DNA of 37,493 nucleotides, from positions 1 to 37,493 of the forward strand of contig DASUXA010000083.1 of assembly GCA_036378155.1 (NCBI GenBank), in the 5' to 3' direction. Below are positions 1 through 8,240 of the stretch, piece by piece. Below the pieces are notes generated by a model. That model had not been told where the DNA came from. It made no database searches and saw only the letters and a list, made by a program, of their open reading frames with translations. Origin of the DNA: DASUXA01 sp036378155. Its GTDB lineage: Bacteria; Actinomycetota; Actinomycetes; Mycobacteriales; Micromonosporaceae. Position 1 is the first letter of the stretch. Every line of letters begins with the position of its first letter. A program made the position numbers and the translations under genes.

Positions 1-931
1 CGCCGTTGGTGCCGTTCTCCGTGCCGGCCGGGACCTGCGCCCGCTGGGTGTCGTGGACCAGGTCGAACGGGTGGGTGGAGATCGACGTCCCCTGCTGCCC
101 GATGCTCTCCAGCGCCTGCGCGGTGGTGTCCCCGGACTCCCGGGCGGCGATGTAGGCGTCGAAGTCGTCGCCGGACACCGCGCGGACCTCGAAGTTCATG
201 TAGGCGTGGTAGGTGCCGCACAGCTCGGCGCAGCGGCCGACGTACGCGCCCTCCTTGTCGATCGTGACCTCGAAGGTGTTGGTCACGTTGCCCGGGAACA
301 CGTCGCGCTTGAACAGCAGCTCCGGGACCCAGAAGGAGTGGATGACGTCCTCGGAGTGCTCGACGAAGCGGATCCGCTCATGGGTGGGCACCACGAGGAC
401 CGGTACGTAGTCGGTGGAGCCGATCGTCGACACCGGCTGCCCGTCCGGACCCTTGGCGTCCGGGTCGACGTACCGGAACTGCCAGTTCCACTGGAAGGCG
501 ACGACCTGCACGGTGGTGTCCGGGTTCTTGGAGACCTTGTTGATGTCGGTCTCCACGATCGCGGTGTAGTAGAACAGCACCGAGATGATCAGGAACGGCA
601 GGACGGTGTAGAGCGCCTCGATCGGCATGTTGTACCGGGTCTGCGCGGGCAGTTCGTCACCGCGCTTGCGGTAGCGGATGACGCACCAGAAGATCAGGCC
701 CCACACCGCGAACCCGACCACGAACGCCGCGACGACCGAGCCGATCCACAGGTCGTACATCCGTTTCGACTGCTCGGAGATGCCGTTCTGCGGCCACCCG
801 AAGCCGTCGAAGGTGGAGCCGATCGAGCAGCCACTCAGCAGCGTCACCGCCACGACGGCGGCGGCGCCGAGCCCGACCAGCCGCCCGACGCGCCGACGCA
901 CCGGCCGGGAGTTCGAACCGTTTGCGACCAC
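1..931 (-). CDS. ctaC: Cytochrome c oxidase subunit II (3' end outside window)
   Basis: Subunit II of the aa3-type terminal oxidase. It carries the CuA centre that takes electrons from cytochrome c, or from the bcc complex in actinobacteria, and passes them to subunit I. 310 codons are visible and the C-terminus runs off the window edge. The N-terminus is a lipoprotein signal with lipobox LLSGC, putting the lipidated Cys at residue 35. Two transmembrane helices follow (about 64-86 and 106-125), then the cupredoxin domain. CuA ligands are visible: the His of VIHSFW, then C234-A-E-L-C238, H242 and M245. The GTG start at 931 is chosen because AAGGAGG lies 9 nt upstream. The gene is divergent from the cysteine desulfurase. 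The family assignment is secure; only the last residues are unseen. Confidence 0.96.
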   Translation of the reverse strand, partial: MVANGSNSRPVRRRVGRLVGLGAAAVVAVTLLSGCSIGSTFDGFGWPQNGISEQSKRMYDLWIGSVVAAFVVGFAVWGLIFWCVIRYRKRGDELPAQTRYNMPIEALYTVLPFLIISVLFYYTAIVETDINKVSKNPDTTVQVVAFQWNWQFRYVDPDAKGPDGQPVSTIGSTDYVPVLVVPTHERIRFVEHSEDVIHSFWVPELLFKRDVFPGNVTNTFEVTIDKEGAYVGRCAELCGTYHAYMNFEVRAVSGDDFDAYIAARESGDTTAQALESIGQQGTSISTHPFDLVHDTQRAQVPAGTENGTNG

Positions 932-997
932 CTGCTCCTGCCTCCTTAGCAGCGCCACCCGGACGTACGCACGGGCCTAGGCGTCACCGACCGTCGC

Positions 998-1003
998 AGA
1001 CTA
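998..1003 (-). promoter_or_regulatory. Candidate -10 box for ctaC
   Basis: TAGTCT on the minus strand, about 66 nt before the ctaC GTG. It fits the actinobacterial SigA -10 pattern TANNNT and leaves a leader that includes the strong AAGGAGG site. I see no convincing -35 box. Confidence 0.35.
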
Positions 1004-1084
1004 CTCGACCATGCTCCGGCCGGGCCGGTCGGGGTCGCGAGGACCACCGGGGACTACCCGGTCAGGGCGGCTCGACGCGGACGT

Positions 1085-1090
1085 TACCGT
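1085..1090 (+). promoter_or_regulatory. Leaderless-type -10 box of cysteine desulfurase
   Basis: TACCGT ends 6 nt before the ATG at 1097, so transcription would begin at or next to the start codon. There is no Shine-Dalgarno sequence. Confidence 0.5.
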
Positions 1091-1096
1091 CGTGGC

Positions 1097-2278
1097 ATGG
1101 GACCTACCGGCGTGCTCCGCCCGCCGACGCCGGACGACCGCGCGTACTTCGACGCGGCTGCCGCGGTACCGCCGCACCCGGTCGCGCGCCAGGCTCTGCT
1201 CGCCGCGCTCGACGACGGCTGGGTCGACCCCGCCAAGCTGTACGCACCGGCGCGGCGCGCCAACCAGTTGCTGGACGCGGCGCGCTCCGCGGTCGCCGAA
1301 GCGCTCGGGGCACGCGACGACGAGGTGACGTTCTGCGCCAGCGGCACCGACGCGGTCCAACGCGCCGTGCTCGGTCTGCTCGCCGGACGCCGCCGGGTCG
1401 GCGGTCGTCTGGTACATTCGGCGGTCGAGCATTCGGCGGTACTGCGTGCCGCCCAGACGCACCAAGCGGGTGGCGGCGAGGCGGTAGCGGTGCCTGTCGA
1501 CCGGCTCGGTCGCCTCGACCTGTCGTCCTGGTCGGCGGCCGTGTCCCGGGACGGCGTCGCGGTCGCCGCGCTGATCAGCGCGAGTCACGAGGTGGGTACC
1601 CGACAGCCGGTCGTCGACGCCGCGACCGCGTGCGGGAAAGCCGGCGTACCGCTGGTCGTCGACGCCGCCCAGTCGGCGCCCTGGGGACCGGTACCGGGTG
1701 CCTGGTCGGCGCTGACCGCGAGCGCGCACAAGTGGGGTGGTCCGCCCGGTGTGGGCGTGCTCGTGGTGCGCAAGGGCGTGCGCTGGGTCGCGCCCGGCCC
1801 GACCGACGAGCGGGAGTACGGCCGAGGCAACGGCGCGCTGGACCTGCCCGCCGTGGTCGCGGCGGCGGCGTCGCTGCGTGCCGTGCGCGCCGAGGCGGAC
1901 CGTCAGGCGGTACGGCTGGGCGAACTGGTCGACCGGATCCGGTCGACGGTGGCGGCGACGGTACCGGACGTCGAGGTGGTGGGCGATCCGGTCGACCGGC
2001 TGCCGAACATCGTCACGTTCTCCTGCCTGTACGTGGACGGCGAGGCGCTGCTGCACGCGCTCGACCGGGCCGGCTTCGCGGTCTCGTCCGGCTCCTCGTG
2101 TACCTCGTCGACGCTGCGCCCGAGTCATGTGCTGGAGGCGATGGGCGTGCTGTCGCACGGCAACATCCGGATCTCGCTGCACCCCGGTACCACCGGCGAC
2201 GAGGTCGACCGGTTCCTGGCGGTACTCCCCGGTATCGTCGCCGACCTGCGCGAACAGGCCGGGGTGGCGGGGCTGTGA
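1097..2278 (+). CDS. Cysteine desulfurase (NifS/IscS-like, class V aminotransferase fold)
   Basis: A PLP enzyme of 393 residues that removes sulfur from cysteine as a persulfide. The PLP lysine is K212 in SAHKWGG, and the catalytic cysteine is C335 in the loop SSGSSCTSS, typical of desulfurases and absent from other class V aminotransferases. The N-terminal FDAAAAVPPHP and the VDAAQSAP motif also fit the family. A TusA-like sulfur carrier follows with a 4-nt GTGA overlap, so the two are probably translationally coupled and this enzyme may load that carrier. It is not embedded in a suf or isc cluster, so a role in tRNA or cofactor thiolation is as likely as Fe-S assembly. The ATG start is supported by the TACCGT box just upstream. 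Family is secure; the pathway is inferred. Confidence 0.92.
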   Translation: MGPTGVLRPPTPDDRAYFDAAAAVPPHPVARQALLAALDDGWVDPAKLYAPARRANQLLDAARSAVAEALGARDDEVTFCASGTDAVQRAVLGLLAGRRRVGGRLVHSAVEHSAVLRAAQTHQAGGGEAVAVPVDRLGRLDLSSWSAAVSRDGVAVAALISASHEVGTRQPVVDAATACGKAGVPLVVDAAQSAPWGPVPGAWSALTASAHKWGGPPGVGVLVVRKGVRWVAPGPTDEREYGRGNGALDLPAVVAAAASLRAVRAEADRQAVRLGELVDRIRSTVAATVPDVEVVGDPVDRLPNIVTFSCLYVDGEALLHALDRAGFAVSSGSSCTSSTLRPSHVLEAMGVLSHGNIRISLHPGTTGDEVDRFLAVLPGIVADLREQAGVAGL

Positions 2279-2505
2279 GCGAGGCGGTGCTGCTCGACTG
2301 CCGGGGACAGCGCTGCCCGTTACCGGTGATCGCGCTGGCTCGCCGGCTGCCCGAACTGCCGGTCGGCGCGGTACTGCGGGTGCTGGCCGACGACCCCGCC
2401 GCCGCGACCGACATCCCGGCGTGGTGCCGGATGCGCGGCCACGGCTATCTCGGCGCGACCGAGGTCGACGGGGTACCGGCGTTCGACGTACGCAGAGTCG
2501 GCTAG
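2275..2505 (+). CDS. TusA/SirA-family sulfur carrier protein
   Basis: A 76-residue protein with the TusA signature RGQRCPLPVIALAR near the N-terminus; C14 of the CPxP motif would carry the persulfide. Length is normal for a single-domain TusA protein (about 75-85 residues). The start is the GTG of GTGA overlapping the desulfurase stop. TusA proteins relay sulfur from a cysteine desulfurase to tRNA or molybdenum-cofactor enzymes, and the adjacent desulfurase is the obvious donor. The recipient is not visible in this window. The stop codon overlaps the stop of the convergent adenosine kinase gene by 4 nt, leaving no room for a terminator between them. Confidence 0.88.
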   Translation: MSEAVLLDCRGQRCPLPVIALARRLPELPVGAVLRVLADDPAAATDIPAWCRMRGHGYLGATEVDGVPAFDVRRVG

Positions 2506-3515
2506 CGCCGGCGCGTGTCGTTCGCCGCCGGCCGGTCAGCCGGCGCGATGTACGGCGCCACCTCGGCGGCGGCGTCGTCGCCGTAGCACTGCCCGAGCCG
2601 CTTGACGAAGTCCTCCGGGTCGACCTGGTACTCCTGGGTGCCCAGCGTCTCCAGGACGAGCGTCGCGAGCAGGGCGCCGACCTCGGCGGCGCGGCGCAGT
2701 CCGAGCCCCCACGAGATCGCCGAGAAGAAGCCGGCGCGGAACCCGTCGCCGACACCGGTCGGGTCGCACACCCGCACCTCGGCGGCAGCCGGCACCATGA
2801 TCGGCTCGAGGTCCCGACCGGTGATCTCCACGCCCTTCGCGCCCAGCGTGGTCACCCGTACCCCGACCCGGTCGAGCACCTCGTCGCCGGACAATCCGGT
2901 CTTCGACTCGAGCAGATCCTTCTCGTAGTCGTTGGTGAGCAGGTACGCGGCGCCGTCGATCAGGGACCGCACCTCGGCGCCGGACATCCGGGCGAGTTGC
3001 TGCGACGGGTCGGCGGCGAACGGGTACCCCCGCTCCCGGCACTCCTCGGTGTGCCGCACCATCGCGACCGGGTCGTTCGGGCTGATCAGGACCAGGTCGA
3101 CGCCGCCCAGCCGATGCGCAACGGGTTCGATCTCGATGTTGCGCGCCTCGGCCATCGCGCCGGCGTAGAACGAGGCGATCTGGCACATGTCGTCGTCGGT
3201 GGTACACACGAACCGCGCCGTGTGCGCGACCCCACTGACGTGTACCGAGTCGCAGTCCACGCCGTGCCGCTCCAACCACGCGCGGTAGTCGGCGAAGTCC
3301 GCGCCGACCGCCCCGACCAGCGCCGGTCGCAGCCCGAGCTGACCCATGCCGAAGGCGACGTTGGCGGCGATCCCGCCGCGGCGTACCACCAGGTCGTCGA
3401 CCAGGAACGACAGCGAGACCTTGTGCAACTGGTCGGGTAGCAGCTGCTCGGTGAACCGACCCGGGAAATGCATCAGGTGGTCGGTCGCGATCGATCCGGT
3501 CACGACGATCTTCAT
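2502..3515 (-). CDS. adoK: Adenosine kinase (PfkB/ribokinase family, AdoK type)
   Basis: A 337-residue PfkB-family kinase matching actinobacterial adenosine kinase (M. tuberculosis Rv2202c) throughout as I recall it: VTGSIATDHLM at the N-terminus, the substrate-lid stretch SLSFLVDDLV, AADPSQQLAR, LLTNDYE and the catalytic DPTGVGDGFRAGF. The general base is D257, the same number as in the mycobacterial enzyme. The predicted reaction is adenosine plus ATP to AMP plus ADP in purine salvage. ATG at 3515 is preferred over the TTG one codon upstream because AAGGGG lies 5 nt before it. A TAGGCT box at 3553-3558 gives a leader of about 31 nt. Older annotations call this family carbohydrate kinase. 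Confidence 0.93.
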   Translation of the reverse strand: MKIVVTGSIATDHLMHFPGRFTEQLLPDQLHKVSLSFLVDDLVVRRGGIAANVAFGMGQLGLRPALVGAVGADFADYRAWLERHGVDCDSVHVSGVAHTARFVCTTDDDMCQIASFYAGAMAEARNIEIEPVAHRLGGVDLVLISPNDPVAMVRHTEECRERGYPFAADPSQQLARMSGAEVRSLIDGAAYLLTNDYEKDLLESKTGLSGDEVLDRVGVRVTTLGAKGVEITGRDLEPIMVPAAAEVRVCDPTGVGDGFRAGFFSAISWGLGLRRAAEVGALLATLVLETLGTQEYQVDPEDFVKRLGQCYGDDAAAEVAPYIAPADRPAANDTRRR

Positions 3516-3552
3516 CAACGCCCCTTGAGGAGATGGGCCGGTGGGCGTCGAC

Positions 3553-3558
3553 AGCCTA
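3553..3558 (-). promoter_or_regulatory. Candidate -10 box for adoK
   Basis: TAGGCT on the minus strand would start a transcript near 3546, about 31 nt before the adoK ATG, leaving room for the AAGGGG ribosome site. Confidence 0.42.
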
Positions 3559-3573
3559 ACGGGAACACGCGAA

Positions 3574-3606
3574 CGCGGCCCGCCCTCCTAGCGGAGGGGA
3601 GCCGCG
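3574..3606 (-). terminator. Hairpin after the Fe-S carrier gene
   Basis: Arms CGCGGC/GCCGCG and CCCTCC/GGAGGG nest into one stem-loop with a short loop and no T run. It lies about 107 nt beyond the stop of the minus-strand Fe-S carrier gene and just upstream of the adoK promoter. Confidence 0.5.
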
Positions 3607-3712
3607 TACGTCGTCGTGCGGTCGCCCGAACGGGTGGCGCACCTGCCGGCGGGTCACGGCGTTCGAGTGCCCGCCGCGCCCGAGGACCGCGCCGCCACCG
3701 GCGCGACGATCG

Positions 3713-4081
3713 TCAGTGGAACGAGTCGCCGCAGGCGCAGGAGCCCTGCGCGTTCGGGTTGTCGATGGTGAAGCCCTGCTGGTCGATCCGGTCCGCGAAG
3801 TCGATCGTCGCGCCGGCCAGGTACGGGGCGCTCATCCGGTCGACCACGACCTCGACCGCGCCGCCCTCGGTCGGGAACTCGGTGACGATGTCACCGTCCA
3901 GCGAACGCTCGTCGAAGAAGAGCTGGTAGCGCAGCCCGGAACACCCGCCCGGCTGGACGGCGACGCGCAGTCGCAGGTCGTCGCGCCCCTCCTGGTCGAG
4001 CAGCGCCTTCACCTTCTGCGCGGCGACATCGGTCAGGACGACGCCGCTGGGGGCCTTGGTCGTCTCGGTGGAAGTGGTCAC
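3713..4081 (-). CDS. erpA: A-type iron-sulfur carrier / cluster insertion protein (ErpA/HesB family)
   Basis: A 122-residue A-type carrier that hands Fe-S clusters to apo-enzymes. The three conserved cysteines are present: C47 in QPGGCSGLRY, and C115 and C117 in GSCACGDSF. DRMSAPYLAGATIDF and GFTIDNPNA are typical of the actinobacterial orthologue (Rv2204c). I place the start at GTG 4081, with GGGAG 9 nt upstream and a protein length like the mycobacterial one. A TTG at 4123 would add 14 unconserved residues. Likely clients in this window are the Fe-S enzymes LipA and NadA, though the sequence does not show this directly. Confidence 0.93.
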   Translation of the reverse strand: MTTSTETTKAPSGVVLTDVAAQKVKALLDQEGRDDLRLRVAVQPGGCSGLRYQLFFDERSLDGDIVTEFPTEGGAVEVVVDRMSAPYLAGATIDFADRIDQQGFTIDNPNAQGSCACGDSFH

Positions 4082-4150
4082 GGTAGGAGCTCCCTGAGCA
4101 GTCTTGTGGTCCTTCGACGCCAACGCTCGCCGGCCTCGACGCCATTCCCC

Positions 4151-4156
4151 ATAGTG
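4151..4156 (-). promoter_or_regulatory. Candidate -10 box for the Fe-S carrier gene
   Basis: CACTAT on the minus strand, about 70 nt before the GTG start, within an AT-richer patch. It partly overlaps a short palindrome GTGTCACAC. No SufR- or IscR-type site is recognisable. Confidence 0.3.
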
Positions 4157-4246
4157 TCACACCGACCGCCGCGCGCCGATCGGTCCGAACAGCATCACAT
4201 CCGGCATACCGACCACGTTCGGTGCAGCCGGGACCGCTCCGCCCGG

Positions 4247-5365
4247 TCAGCGCGACCAGCGGGAGGCGAGCTCACCGCCCAGGGCACGCAGCCCCTCCAC
4301 CGGGCGCGCCATCGCCGCGTCCTCGTCACCGAAGTGGTCGACCAGCGTGTACACCTCGGTCACGCCGGCAGCCTCGGCGTCCGGCGCCGGTACCGAACTG
4401 CGCCCCGCCACCACCACGCACGGCACCGACAGTCCAGCCGCCGCCCGCGCCACCCCGGCGACCACCTTGCCGCGCAGCGACTGGTCGTCGAAGCCGCCCT
4501 CCCCGGTGATCACCAGATCGGCGTCCGCCATCGCCCGGTCCAGCCCGGTCGCACGGCGTACCAGGTCGATGCCGGACTCGACCCGGCCGCCGAGAGCGAG
4601 CAGCGCCGCGCCCAACCCGCCCGCCGCGCCCGCGCCGGGCAGCGCGGCGAGCCCCGGCGGGCAGCCGGGCAGGCACCGTTCGAGTACCTCCGCGAAGCGA
4701 CCGAGCGCGGCGTCGAGCAGGGCGACGTCGCTCGGGGTGGCGCCCTTCTGCGGCCCGTACACCGCGCTCGCCCCGTGCGCGCCGGTCAGCGGGTTGTCCA
4801 CGTCGGTCGCGGCGACCAGTCGGGCGCCGCGCAGCCTCGGGGTACCGCCGAGCCGGTCGCAACCGGCGAGCGCCGCCCCGCCGTAGGGCAGGGCGTACCC
4901 CGCCGCGTCCAGCGCAGCGGCGTCGAGCGCCGCGAGCATGCCCGCCCCGGCGTCGTTGGTCGCCGAGCCGCCGAGCCCGACGACGATCTCGGTCGCGCCG
5001 GCGTCCACCGCCGCGAAGATCAGCAGACCCAGCCCGTACGAGGTGGTGACCTTCGGGTCGCGTTCCTCCGGGGCGAGCAGATGCAGCCCGCACGCCTGGG
5101 CGCTCTCCAGGTACGCCGTGCCGCCGACCAGCAGGAACTCGCCGTCGACCGGACGACCCAGCGGGTCGACCGTCGGTACCGGTATCCGCCGTCCCGGCAA
5201 CACCTCGGCGAGCACCTCGACGAACCCGGGCCCGCCGTCGGCCAGCGGACGGGTGACCAGTTCGTCGCCCGGTACCCGGTCCCGCCAGCCCGCCGCCACG
5301 GCGTGCGCCACCTCGACGGCGGACAGCGTGCCGGCGAACTTGTCCGGACAGATCAGCACCCGCAC
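4247..5365 (-). CDS. glxK: Glycerate kinase (type 1, GlxK/GarK family)
   Basis: A 372-residue kinase that phosphorylates D-glycerate, feeding glyoxylate-derived carbon into glycolysis. Family landmarks appear in order: PDKFAGTLSA at 7-16 (usual form PDSFKGSLSA), PLADGGPGF at 40-48, GGSATNDAGAGM at 132-143, and TGEGGFDDQSLRGK near the C-terminus. Length is normal (about 370-380). The GTG start at 5365 gives the conserved opening MRVLICPDKF. The gene sits after the Fe-S carrier and AdoK in the same orientation, as in mycobacteria, and is divergent from nadA. Whether position 2 or 3 of glycerate is phosphorylated cannot be told from sequence. Confidence 0.92.
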   Translation of the reverse strand: MRVLICPDKFAGTLSAVEVAHAVAAGWRDRVPGDELVTRPLADGGPGFVEVLAEVLPGRRIPVPTVDPLGRPVDGEFLLVGGTAYLESAQACGLHLLAPEERDPKVTTSYGLGLLIFAAVDAGATEIVVGLGGSATNDAGAGMLAALDAAALDAAGYALPYGGAALAGCDRLGGTPRLRGARLVAATDVDNPLTGAHGASAVYGPQKGATPSDVALLDAALGRFAEVLERCLPGCPPGLAALPGAGAAGGLGAALLALGGRVESGIDLVRRATGLDRAMADADLVITGEGGFDDQSLRGKVVAGVARAAAGLSVPCVVVAGRSSVPAPDAEAAGVTEVYTLVDHFGDEDAAMARPVEGLRALGGELASRWSR

Positions 5366-5372
5366 GTTCCGG

Positions 5373-5378
5373 AGTCTC
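5373..5378 (-). promoter_or_regulatory. Possible leaderless -10 box of glycerate kinase
   Basis: GAGACT on the minus strand ends 7 nt before the GTG at 5365, the same geometry as the better TANNNT boxes in this window, but with G in place of the first T. Confidence 0.3.
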
Positions 5379-5433
5379 GCACGTCACGTGTGCGCTAGGC
5401 GGCAAGGCGGACCGCTCGGCGGCGCGGTTGTGC

Positions 5434-5439
5434 GACGAT
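5434..5439 (+). promoter_or_regulatory. Possible leaderless -10 box of nadA
   Basis: GACGAT ends 6 nt before the GTG at 5446. The first base is off consensus but the spacing matches other leaderless candidates here. It supports the 5446 start over the TTG at 5428. Confidence 0.35.
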
Positions 5440-5445
5440 GGCGCC

Positions 5446-6612
5446 GTGACGACCTGGGTGGAGCCGAACTCGACCGCGACCGCACTCCTGCTGCTCGGAC
5501 GGGGATCCGACGGCGGCGCCGAACGCGGCGTCGACTGCCCCGGCGAGCTTCCCGCCCCGAGCGACCCCGACCTCGTCGAGCGGGCCGCGGCGGCGAAAGC
5601 GGCGCTCGGCGACCGCGTGTTCGTGCTCGGGCACCACTACCAGCGGGACGAGGTGATCCAGTTCGCCGACGTCACCGGCGACTCGTTCAAGCTGGCACGG
5701 GAGGCGGCGGCTCGACCCGACGCCGAGTACATCGTGTTCTGCGGCGTGCACTTCATGGCGGAGAGCGCCGACATCCTGACCAGCGACGCGCAGAAGGTGA
5801 TCCTGCCGGACCTCGCGGCGGGCTGCTCGATGGCGGACATGGCGGCGCTCGCCCAGGTCGAGGCCGCCTGGGACCTGCTCACCGATCTGGGTGTGGCGGA
5901 GCAGACGGTCCCGGTGACATACATGAACTCGTCCGCCGACATCAAGGGCTTCGTCGGTCGGCACGGCGGCGTGGTGTGCACCTCGTCCAATGCCAAGCGC
6001 GCTCTGACCTGGGCGTTCGAGCGGGGTCAGAAGGTGCTGTTCCTGCCCGACCAGCATCTGGGCCGCAACACGGCGGTCCGTGAGATGGGCTTCTCGTTGG
6101 ACGACTGCGCGCTGTACGACCCGCACAAGCCGGGCGGCGGACTCGACCCGGAACACATCCGGGACGCCCGGATGCTGCTGTGGCGCGGGCACTGCTCGGT
6201 ACACGGGCGGTTCACCCTCGACTGCGTCGAGGAGGTGCGCCGGCGGGTACCGGGGGTGAACGTGCTGGTACACCCGGAATGCCGGTACGAGGTGGTGAGC
6301 GCCGCCGACCTGGTCGGCTCGACGGAGTACATCATCAAGACGGTCGACGCCGCTCCGGCGGGTTCCGCCTGGGCGATCGGTACCGAACTCAACCTGGTGC
6401 GCCGGCTCGCCCGGCGGCACCCGGACAAGCAGATCATGTTCCTGGACCGGACGGTCTGCTACTGCTCGACGATGAACCGGATCGACCTGCCGCACCTGGT
6501 CTGGTCGTTGGAGGAACTCGTCGCCGGGCGGGTGGTCAACCGGATCACGGTCGACGAGCGCACCGCCGGGTACGCTCGCGCCGCCCTGGACCGGATGCTC
6601 GCCCTGCCGTAA
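5446..6612 (+). CDS. nadA: Quinolinate synthase A
   Basis: NadA condenses iminoaspartate with dihydroxyacetone phosphate to quinolinate, the first dedicated ring of NAD. The protein is 388 residues from GTG 5446. Cysteines fit for the 4Fe-4S cluster are C99 (VFCGVHFMAE), C178 (GGVVCTSSN) and C338 or C340 (RTVCYCSTMN). LGHHYQRDEV at 61-70, LAAGCSMADM and HPECRYEVV are substrate-site motifs of the family. A TTG at 5428 would add six residues with no support, whereas the opening MTTWxEP is usual for actinobacterial NadA. No nadB or nadC is nearby, unlike the common nadABC operon, so this nadA appears to stand alone. A C-rich stretch follows the stop. Confidence 0.95.
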   Translation: MTTWVEPNSTATALLLLGRGSDGGAERGVDCPGELPAPSDPDLVERAAAAKAALGDRVFVLGHHYQRDEVIQFADVTGDSFKLAREAAARPDAEYIVFCGVHFMAESADILTSDAQKVILPDLAAGCSMADMAALAQVEAAWDLLTDLGVAEQTVPVTYMNSSADIKGFVGRHGGVVCTSSNAKRALTWAFERGQKVLFLPDQHLGRNTAVREMGFSLDDCALYDPHKPGGGLDPEHIRDARMLLWRGHCSVHGRFTLDCVEEVRRRVPGVNVLVHPECRYEVVSAADLVGSTEYIIKTVDAAPAGSAWAIGTELNLVRRLARRHPDKQIMFLDRTVCYCSTMNRIDLPHLVWSLEELVAGRVVNRITVDERTAGYARAALDRMLALP

Positions 6613-6725
6613 CCGGCGGCGAGGTCGTCCGCTCCCGGCGGCGACTCCCCACCGCGACGCCCCCGCCGCGAGCCCCCGCCACGTCGCCCCGCCGCGACCC
6701 GCAGCCGCAACTCAGTCGCATCACC
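6613..6725 (+). terminator. C-rich, G-poor tract after nadA (possible Rho site)
   Basis: Downstream of nadA the plus strand is strongly C-biased, with repeated CGCCCC and CCGCCGCGA runs and no stable hairpin I can find. Such unstructured C-rich RNA is what Rho loads on. It is the only content I see between nadA and the murA promoter. Confidence 0.25.
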
Positions 6726-6764
6726 GACGCCACGGCTGAGGCGGCGACGGTACGCCGGCGCGGA

Positions 6765-6770
6765 TATGCT
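6765..6770 (+). promoter_or_regulatory. -10 box for the MurA-family gene
   Basis: TATGCT, with an expected transcript start near 6777 and a leader of about 55 nt that carries GGGAGG before the TTG start. An in-frame ATG at 6766 falls inside this box, which argues against using it as the start. Confidence 0.45.
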
Positions 6771-6831
6771 GCCCGGGGCCCAGCGAATCGATCAGATCGG
6801 GCCGACTCCATCCGATGCGGGAGGTTTCCTG

Positions 6832-8160
6832 TTGACCGACGACGTCCTCGTGGTGCGTGGCGGCACTCCGCTGCGCGGTGAGATCCGGGTTCGTGGCGCC
6901 AAGAACCTCGTCTCGAAGGCGATGGTCGCGGCACTGCTCGGCGACGAGCCGAGCCATCTGTACGACGTGCCGCGGATCAGAGACGTCGAGGTGGTCAGCG
7001 GGCTGCTCGAACTGCACGGGGTACGGGTCAGCCAGGGCGCCGCCGACGGCGAACTCGTGCTGGACCCGTCCAACGTGGAACGCGCGAACGTCGACGAGAT
7101 CAACGTACACGCCGGGTCGAGCCGCATCCCGATCCTGTTCTGCGGGCCGCTGCTGCACCGACTCGGCCACGCGTTCATCCCCGACCTGGGCGGCTGCAAC
7201 ATCGGCGGGCGACCGATCGACTTCCACCTGGAAGCGCTGCGGCAGATGGGGGCGATCGTCGACAAGACCCCCTCCGGGCTGGACATCACCGCCCCGAACG
7301 GGCTGCACGGCACCAAGTTCACGCTGCCCTACCCGAGCGTCGGCGCGACCGAACAGGTGCTGCTCGCCGCCGTGATGGCCGACGGCGTCACCGAACTGGC
7401 GAACGCCGCCGTCGAGCCGGAGATCATCGACCTGATCTGCGTCCTGCAGAAGATGGGCGCGATCATCACGGTACGTACCGACCGGGTCATCGAGATCGTC
7501 GGCGTGCCCCGGCTGCGGGGGTACCGGCACCGCCCGGTACCCGACCGGATCGAGGCGGCGAGTTGGGGGGCGGCGGCCCTCGCCACACACGGCGACGTGT
7601 TCGTGCGGGGCGCCCGGCAGGTCGACATGATGACCTTCCTCAACGTGTTCACCTCGGTCGGCGGCGGCTTCGAGGTGGACGACGGGCCGGACGGCGGCAT
7701 CCGGTTCTGGCACCCGGGCGGCGAGCTGCGCCCGGCGGTTCTGGAGACCGACGTCCACCCCGGTTTCATGACCGACTGGCAGCAGCCGATGGTGGTCGCG
7801 CTGACCCAGGCGCACGGGCTGTCGATCGTGCACGAGACGGTGTACGAACGCCGGCTGGGCTACACCCGCGAACTCAACACGATGGGTGCGACGATCCAGG
7901 TGTACCGGGAATGCCTGGGCGGCACGCCGTGCCGGTTCGGGCGGCGCAACTTCATCCACTCCGCGGCGATCGCCGGACCGAGCAAGCTGCACGCCGCCGA
8001 CCTGGTCATTCCCGACCTGCGTGCCGGGTTCAGCCACCTGATCGCGGCGCTGGCCGCCGAGGGCACCTCACGGGTGTACGGCGTCGACCTGATCAAGCGC
8101 GGGTACGAGGACTTCGAGGCGAAACTCGCCGCGCTCGGCGCCCACGTCGAACGCGGCTGA
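6832..8160 (+). CDS. murA: UDP-N-acetylglucosamine 1-carboxyvinyltransferase (MurA family)
   Basis: A 442-residue EPSP-synthase-fold enzyme. The predicted reaction joins enolpyruvate from PEP to UDP-GlcNAc, the first committed peptidoglycan step. The PEP-contacting lysine K24 is in RGAKNLVSKA, and the catalytic/fosfomycin-target Cys is C122 in LGGCNIGGRP. RIPILFCGPLL, TEQVLLAAV and PDRIEAASW follow as in the family. I start at TTG 6832, giving the conserved opening TDDVLVVRGG with GGGAGG 7 nt upstream. The sequence is closest to the actinobacterial form often present as a second MurA beside the main one; which copy this is cannot be decided here. Confidence 0.92.
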   Translation: MTDDVLVVRGGTPLRGEIRVRGAKNLVSKAMVAALLGDEPSHLYDVPRIRDVEVVSGLLELHGVRVSQGAADGELVLDPSNVERANVDEINVHAGSSRIPILFCGPLLHRLGHAFIPDLGGCNIGGRPIDFHLEALRQMGAIVDKTPSGLDITAPNGLHGTKFTLPYPSVGATEQVLLAAVMADGVTELANAAVEPEIIDLICVLQKMGAIITVRTDRVIEIVGVPRLRGYRHRPVPDRIEAASWGAAALATHGDVFVRGARQVDMMTFLNVFTSVGGGFEVDDGPDGGIRFWHPGGELRPAVLETDVHPGFMTDWQQPMVVALTQAHGLSIVHETVYERRLGYTRELNTMGATIQVYRECLGGTPCRFGRRNFIHSAAIAGPSKLHAADLVIPDLRAGFSHLIAALAAEGTSRVYGVDLIKRGYEDFEAKLAALGAHVERG

Positions 8161-8171
8161 GATCGCCGGAG

Positions 8172-8206
8172 CGCCGGCTCCCGACCTCACGGCGCGGGAG
8201 CCGGCG
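8172..8206 (+). terminator. Hairpin terminator after murA
   Basis: Perfect 12-bp arms, CGCCGGCTCCCG and CGGGAGCCGGCG, with an 11-nt loop, starting 12 nt after the stop. No T tract follows. Confidence 0.7.
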
Positions 8207-8228
8207 ACGGCACCGGGCGCGGCTCGGA

Positions 8229-8234
8229 TACCCT
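8229..8234 (+). promoter_or_regulatory. Leaderless -10 box of the DUF3043 gene
   Basis: TACCCT ends 6 nt before the GTG at 8241. No ribosome-binding site is present. Confidence 0.5.
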
Positions 8235-8240
8235 TGCCGC

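Noticed and set aside
53..949. Long plus-strand frame opposite ctaC
   Set aside because: Low-complexity, Asp/Val/Arg-rich translation typical of an antisense shadow. The minus strand encodes a full set of CuA motifs.
6766..6831. Upstream ATG that would add 22 residues to MurA
   Set aside because: It lies in the likely -10 box TATGCT, and the extension is not conserved in the family as I know it. TTG 6832 has a good ribosome site.
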